Assembly: GCA_009787435.1 (NCBI GenBank)
Contig: WRFW01000179.1
Span: 1 to 10,179 of the forward strand
Length of the DNA: 10,179 nucleotides
DNA from: Defluviitaleaceae bacterium
GTDB lineage: Bacteria; Bacillota; Clostridia; Lachnospirales; UBA5962
Reading direction: 5' to 3'
Position 1 is the first letter of the stretch, and each line of letters begins with the position of its first letter. Under the pieces are notes generated by a model. It was not told the origin of the DNA, made no database searches, and saw only the letters and a list, made by a program, of their open reading frames with translations. The position numbers and the translations under genes are program-made. Shown piece by piece: positions 7,471-10,179 of the stretch.

Positions 7471-8421
7471 TTATTTCCCCTTTTCTTTTAGTAGTAAATA
7501 CATGAAATATAGACCGCCAACAAAGTTTATAATTATGCTAAGGTTTATACCGAAGTTAAAAACTCTGCTAACTAGAAACTGACCTGCAACTATTGTGAAT
7601 ATAGTCATAAATGAACACATAGCCAACATATGTGCGTGTTTATGAGATTTTAAATATTGATAAGTAAGATTAGTTACTATCACCCCCAAAAATGTTATAG
7701 GGCCTACTAAAGCGGTGGACACACTTACTAATATCGCGATTATTAATAAATATTGCCTAGAAAATGTTGTGTGGTTCACACCGAGACCAATTGAATTATC
7801 TTTTCCAAGAGCCATAACGTCTAAATATTTATTTAGTCGTAGACTATAAAGCAGCACTGCAACTATTGAAATGCTAGCAATAGTTATTAGTGAAGAGTTT
7901 ATAGAATTAAAACTAGCAAACATAGCATTTTGTAATATGAAAAATTCATTTGGGTCTATAATCATTTGCACAAATGAAGTGAATGAAGAAAACATAGCAC
8001 CCAAAACCATTCCAACTAAAAGAATTAAATGTATATTTTGATTTTCACCGCCGAAAAGTATTTTATATAGAAACAGCGAAAATAACATCATAAAAGCGAC
8101 TGAAACTAAAAAATTTGGTGTACCAGTTATGAAGTAAGACCCTGCACTGAAGAAAAATACTATGGAAGTTTGTATAAACATATAAACGGCTTCAAAACCT
8201 ATTATGCTCGGCGTTAAAATTCTATTGTTAGTAATAGTTTGAAAAACTATAGAAGAATAAGCTATAGAGATTGCAACTAGTGTCATACTTAGCACACGAA
8301 GCCCTCGCCTAGGCAAAACAAAATCTGGTCTGGGACCAACTTCATGAAACATATATATTAAAATTGCTGCTGTTGCAAATGCAAACATAATTCCTATTTT
8401 AAAATATACTTTTTTATGCAT
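7471..8421 (-). CDS. FecCD-family siderophore permease, YclO/FatC/CeuC type
   Basis: Integral membrane subunit of 316 residues with about eight to ten hydrophobic helices, forming half of the import channel for ferric siderophore. Family marks: TNNRILTPSIIGFE (64-77), matching the NNPLADPSLLG element of FecCD permeases; GKDNSIGLGV (206-215) in the ATPase-contacting loop; and GPITFLGVIV (240-249), the GxxxFxGLxxPH region in YclO-like form. The ATG overlaps the end of the upstream permease by 8 bases (ATGCATAA), with AAGGAGA immediately ahead, so the two permeases are translationally coupled, as expected for a 1:1 heterodimer. It is slightly shorter than BtuC/FhuB-type subunits, as is usual for this subgroup. 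Confidence 0.94.
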   Translation of the reverse strand: MHKKVYFKIGIMFAFATAAILIYMFHEVGPRPDFVLPRRGLRVLSMTLVAISIAYSSIVFQTITNNRILTPSIIGFEAVYMFIQTSIVFFFSAGSYFITGTPNFLVSVAFMMLFSLFLYKILFGGENQNIHLILLVGMVLGAMFSSFTSFVQMIIDPNEFFILQNAMFASFNSINSSLITIASISIVAVLLYSLRLNKYLDVMALGKDNSIGLGVNHTTFSRQYLLIIAILVSVSTALVGPITFLGVIVTNLTYQYLKSHKHAHMLAMCSFMTIFTIVAGQFLVSRVFNFGINLSIIINFVGGLYFMYLLLKEKGK

Positions 8422-9355
8422 AAGCTCTCCTTCTTAGCAAGAGAAACAAAAATATTGCACCGCCAATAATACCGACCGTTAAACTAATTGGTATTTCAAA
8501 AGGATGTATTATTAATCGGCTAATAATATCACAAATGAGCAAAAATATTGCACCGCCAATAGCAACTATAGGGAGAGTTTTTTTTAAATTATCACCAAAT
8601 AAAATACTAACTATATTAGGGACAACAACGCCTAAAAAAGGTATAACACCAACAGTTAAAAGAACTGCTGTGCTTAGTATTGAAACTATAATCATTCCTA
8701 TATTTAAAACTAAATTGTAATTAACACCTAAGTTTTTAGAAAAGTCTTTTCCCATACCAGCTATTATAAATTTATCTGCAAAAATATATGCTATTATTAT
8801 CATAGGTATAGTTATGTATAATATTTCATAACGCCCGCGCAACACAGAAGAAAAATCGCCAATTAGCCAAGTGTTTAAATTTTGAACTATATTTTGCGTA
8901 TAAGCAAAATACATAGCTACACTTGCTAAAATATTGCCATACATAATCCCGACTAAAGGGACAAATATTATGTTTTTTATTTTGATTTTATTAATTATTT
9001 TTATGAAAATTAGTGTAGTTAGAAGCGTGAACACGAAAGCAAAGATACTTCGCATAAAAAGACTAGAAACGCCCGCCATCATACTTATTAATATGCCTAA
9101 TCTTGCACCGTCCATAGTGCCGGCAGTAGTCGGGGCAACGAACTTATTTTTAGTTAAACATTGCATTATTAAACCGGCTATACTCATACCTATACCGGTT
9201 ATAATTACCGATATGAGCCTAGGCACACGGCTAGCAAACATTACTACTTGCTGTTCAAAAGTCATATCAAATATGTTTCCAATAGAAACAGGGCCTATAA
9301 ATAAAGATATGGCAGAAAGGATTATTAAAAAACTTATAGTTAACAGCAATTTCAT
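8414..9355 (-). CDS. FecCD-family siderophore permease, YclN/FatD/CeuB type
   Basis: First gene of the uptake operon, 313 residues, the other half of the import channel. Visible family features: RVPRL (43-47), KNKFVAPTTAGTMDGARLG (69-87), the ATPase-coupling loop GKDFSKNLGV (202-211), GVIPFLGVVVPNI (236-248) and HPFEIPISLTVG (284-295). These are close to the enterochelin/petrobactin permease group (COG4606). I choose ATG at 9355 because AGGAGT (9362-9367) lies 6 bases upstream and the protein then begins directly with a hydrophobic helix, as in the family. A TTG at 9394 is in frame and would add 13 residues, but it falls inside a perfect palindrome and has no ribosome binding site. Transcription comes from the consensus promoter at 9458-9486, about 95 bases upstream. 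Confidence 0.94.
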   Translation of the reverse strand: MKLLLTISFLIILSAISLFIGPVSIGNIFDMTFEQQVVMFASRVPRLISVIITGIGMSIAGLIMQCLTKNKFVAPTTAGTMDGARLGILISMMAGVSSLFMRSIFAFVFTLLTTLIFIKIINKIKIKNIIFVPLVGIMYGNILASVAMYFAYTQNIVQNLNTWLIGDFSSVLRGRYEILYITIPMIIIAYIFADKFIIAGMGKDFSKNLGVNYNLVLNIGMIIVSILSTAVLLTVGVIPFLGVVVPNIVSILFGDNLKKTLPIVAIGGAIFLLICDIISRLIIHPFEIPISLTVGIIGGAIFLFLLLRRRAYA

Positions 9356-9376
9356 GGCACGACTCCTAATAACAGG

Positions 9377-9395
9377 TTTGTATACTGTATACAAA
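9377..9395. promoter_or_regulatory. 19-bp perfect palindrome in the uptake-operon leader
   Basis: TTTGTATACTGTATACAAA has two perfect 9-base arms around one central base. It is transcribed, lying about 10 bases before the ribosome binding site of the first permease gene. As DNA it resembles a dimeric repressor operator. As RNA it could fold into an eight-pair hairpin with a 3-base loop next to the ribosome binding site. I do not recognise the cognate regulator; the repeated GTATAC core is reminiscent of GntR-type sites, without proof. Confidence 0.55.
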
Positions 9396-9411
9396 ATTAA
9401 CTCTAAAAAAA

Positions 9412-9427
9412 TGTTAACCTAAGTTAT
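9412..9427. promoter_or_regulatory. Possible second DtxR-like half-site
   Basis: On the minus strand ATAACTTAGGTTAACA contains TTAGGTTA, identical to one half of the IdeR/DtxR consensus. It lies a few bases downstream of the fuller box at 9432-9450 and shares the motif CTTAG(G)TTAACA with it as a direct repeat. This suggests two regulator dimers binding side by side. Confidence 0.35.
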
Positions 9428-9431
9428 TTTG

Positions 9432-9450
9432 TTAACTAAGGCTAACTTAT
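9432..9450. promoter_or_regulatory. DtxR/IdeR-like iron-dependent operator
   Basis: TTAACTAAGGCTAACTTAT matches the DtxR/IdeR/SirR-type consensus TWAGGTWAGSCTWACCTWA at about 15 of 19 positions, including the central AGGCTAA. It sits immediately downstream of the -10 element at 9458-9463, covering the predicted transcription start, an ideal place for repression. Location in front of a ferric-siderophore uptake operon fits iron- or manganese-dependent repression. The match is by eye; the regulator gene is not in the window. Confidence 0.55.
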
Positions 9451-9457
9451 ACATAAT

Positions 9458-9486
9458 ATTATAACATAATTTTGGGCGTTTGTCAA
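9458..9486 (-). promoter_or_regulatory. Sigma-A promoter of the siderophore uptake operon
   Basis: On the minus strand a perfect TTGACA (9481-9486), a 17-base spacer and a perfect TATAAT (9458-9463). Predicted start of transcription is near 9451. The full consensus implies strong expression unless repressed, in agreement with the operator-like sequences directly downstream. Confidence 0.88.
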
Positions 9487-9583
9487 TAGTTTTTTTGACT
9501 ACATTCTATAGGGCATAATTTTCTTGATATAGCATAGCTAACGAAAGGTTTTAGCTAATTATGAACAGCTATTTTTTAGCTGT

Positions 9584-9613
9584 CCTTAAAATAAATTACC
9601 TTAAAATAAATTA
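9584..9613. repeat. Two tandem copies of a 15-base repeat
   Basis: CCTTAAAATAAATTA occurs twice in a row without mismatch (9584-9598 and 9599-9613). This looks like a small slippage or duplication event in non-coding DNA. It lies just downstream of a possible -10 element on the minus strand. No function is known. Confidence 0.7.
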
Positions 9614-9638
9614 TATATAGTGAGTTTATTTCAAACAA
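9610..9638 (-). promoter_or_regulatory. Possible second, distal promoter
   Basis: On the minus strand TTGTTT (9633-9638), a 17-base gap and a perfect TATAAT (9610-9615). The -35 matches only its first three positions. A transcript from here would cross the tandem repeat and two hairpins before reaching the main uptake promoter. Chance occurrence is quite possible in AT-rich DNA. Confidence 0.3.
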
Positions 9639-9680
9639 TGCTTTTTTATAATTCACTATCATATAATTTATTTGCCAAAC

Positions 9681-9708
9681 AAAAAAAGCTACCGAAATTT
9701 TCGGTAGC
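9681..9708 (-). terminator. Rho-independent terminator of groEL
   Basis: On the minus strand GCTACCGA and TCGGTAGC pair (9701-9708 with 9688-9695) around a 5-base loop, immediately followed by seven T residues (9687-9681). It is 31 bases downstream of the groEL stop codon and should end the groEL transcript before the siderophore operon. On the plus strand a shorter CCTTTTAT follows, so reverse termination is weak. Confidence 0.88.
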
Positions 9709-9739
9709 CTTTTATAAAAGAGATGCTTGGCTTGGGGGG

Positions 9740-10179
9740 TTACATCATTCCCATGCCGCCCATTCCCCCCATACCTGCCATTGCAGCACTTGGGTCTTCT
9801 TTTTCTGGCAAATCTGCTACTATTGATTCTGTAGTTAATAGTGTGCTTGCAACTGAAGTTGCACTTTGAAGTGCTATACGAGTTACTTTAGCAGGGTCTA
9901 TTATACCTGCTTGAACCATATCTACTATTTTTTCTGAGAGCACATCAAAACCTTCGCCCTCTTTTGCTTCTTTCACATAGTTAACTATAACACTTCCCTC
10001 TAAACCTGCATTCGTTGCTATTTGGCGAAGCGGTGCTTCTAAAGAGCGAAGAACTACTGAAGCACCTGTTTTTTCATCGCCTGAAAGAGTTTCCATAATT
10101 TTAGAAACTTCTTTAGCTGCATGAATGTATGAAGAACCACCACCGCTAAGTATACCCTCTTCAACAGCAGCACGAGTAG
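9740..10179 (-). CDS. groL: 60 kDa chaperonin GroEL, C-terminal part
   Basis: GroEL forms the double-ring ATP-dependent folding chamber that works with GroES in the cytoplasm. Only the final ~145 of about 540 residues are present; the reading frame is open to the right edge. The visible part starts at TRAAVEEGILSGGG, the return from the apical to the equatorial domain, with the Gly-rich nucleotide-binding loop. It goes on through LEGSVIV and GIIDPAKVTRIALQSA, whose Asp corresponds to adenine-contacting Asp495 of E. coli, and ends in the flexible GMGGMGGMGMM tail. A Met at 10096 is internal and not a start. groES, if adjacent, would be beyond the right edge. A terminator follows at 9681-9708, so the gene is separate from the siderophore operon. 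Confidence 0.97.
   Translation of the reverse strand, partial: TRAAVEEGILSGGGSSYIHAAKEVSKIMETLSGDEKTGASVVLRSLEAPLRQIATNAGLEGSVIVNYVKEAKEGEGFDVLSEKIVDMVQAGIIDPAKVTRIALQSATSVASTLLTTESIVADLPEKEDPSAAMAGMGGMGGMGMM

Larger units (their letters stand above)
9487..9687. other. Non-coding region between groEL terminator and uptake promoter
   Basis: No credible gene is seen in this 201-base AT-rich stretch, which forms the bulk of the 384-base gap between groEL and the first permease. It holds two small inverted repeats, TAGCTAA/TTAGCTA (9535-9557, loop 9) and ACAGCTA/TAGCTGT (9565-9583, loop 5). It also has a 15-base tandem duplication (9584-9613), a possible minus-strand promoter (9610-9638) and a spaced inverted repeat ATAGTGA/TCACTAT (9617-9659). 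It may be an upstream leader or control region; nothing matches a known riboswitch as far as I can tell. Confidence 0.4.

Noticed and set aside
8934..9422. Plus-strand open frame of about 160 codons opposite the first permease
   Set aside because: It is antisense to a well-conserved permease and to its leader and has no recognisable domain; the permease explains the sequence.
9494..9515. Plus-strand promoter starting with TTGACT
   Set aside because: No acceptable -10 at 16-18 bases and no gene or transcript-like structure downstream on that strand.
9395..9520. Fur or PerR box before the uptake operon
   Set aside because: No good match to TGATAATNATTATCA or TTATAATNATTATAA was found; the AT-rich TTATA stretches are explained by the -10 element. 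The DtxR-like box fits better.
9565..9583. ACAGCTA/TAGCTGT hairpin as a terminator
   Set aside because: No T-run follows on either strand, and a proper groEL terminator already exists at 9681-9708.
9620..9826. Plus-strand frame of 68 codons across the groEL terminator
   Set aside because: It runs through the terminator and the GroEL tail on the opposite strand, with His-rich residues produced by the Gly-Met codons read backward.
1..10179. CRISPR array, tRNA, rRNA, insertion sequence or phage element
   Set aside because: No spaced repeat array, cloverleaf, transposase or integrase sequence or terminal repeats were seen on either strand.

Overview
The window looks like low-GC, endospore-forming Firmicutes chromosome, most plausibly of the Clostridia (Lachnospiraceae/Epulopiscium-like lineages would fit; this placement is inference). 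The reasons are AT-rich sequence, strong AGGAGG-type ribosome binding sites, a sporulation gene (spoIIP) behind a sigma-E-like promoter, Gram-positive lipoproteins, and a GroEL ending in the usual Gly-Gly-Met tail.

Layout, left to right. (1) 1-859, minus: most of spoIIP, running off the left edge. It is the only large coding stretch that is open to the window edge there. (2) 860-1107: intergenic region with the divergent control regions of spoIIP and the next operon. (3) 1108-4370, plus: two consecutive ABC half-transporters (membrane domain fused to ATPase), probably one heterodimer. (4) 4446-4488: a long perfect hairpin acting as a two-way terminator between convergent operons. (5) 9355-4519, minus: a five-gene ferric-siderophore uptake operon of the YclNOPQ/CeuBCDE/FatBCDE type, ordered permease, permease, ATPase, binding lipoprotein, second binding lipoprotein. 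(6) 9356-9739: regulatory intergenic DNA with a consensus sigma-A promoter, a DtxR/IdeR-like box at the start of transcription, a 19-bp perfect palindrome in the leader, more hairpins, a 15-bp tandem repeat and the groEL terminator. (7) 9740-10179, minus: the last ~145 residues of GroEL, cut by the right edge.

How it works together. The lipoproteins should capture a ferric catecholate-type siderophore at the outer face of the membrane, the two FecCD-family permeases form the channel and the cytoplasmic ATPase drives import. The control region suggests metal-dependent repression by a DtxR-family protein. The convergent ABC half-transporter pair may belong to the same iron economy, as a siderophore exporter or as an IrtAB/YbtPQ-like importer of exporter fold, but only position and one weak shared motif support that. 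No siderophore biosynthesis gene, CRISPR array, tRNA, rRNA or insertion sequence was seen. Nothing here is a clearly new system. The most interesting material is the layered regulatory region at 9356-9640, the pair of diverged binding lipoproteins, and the unusual ABC pair.
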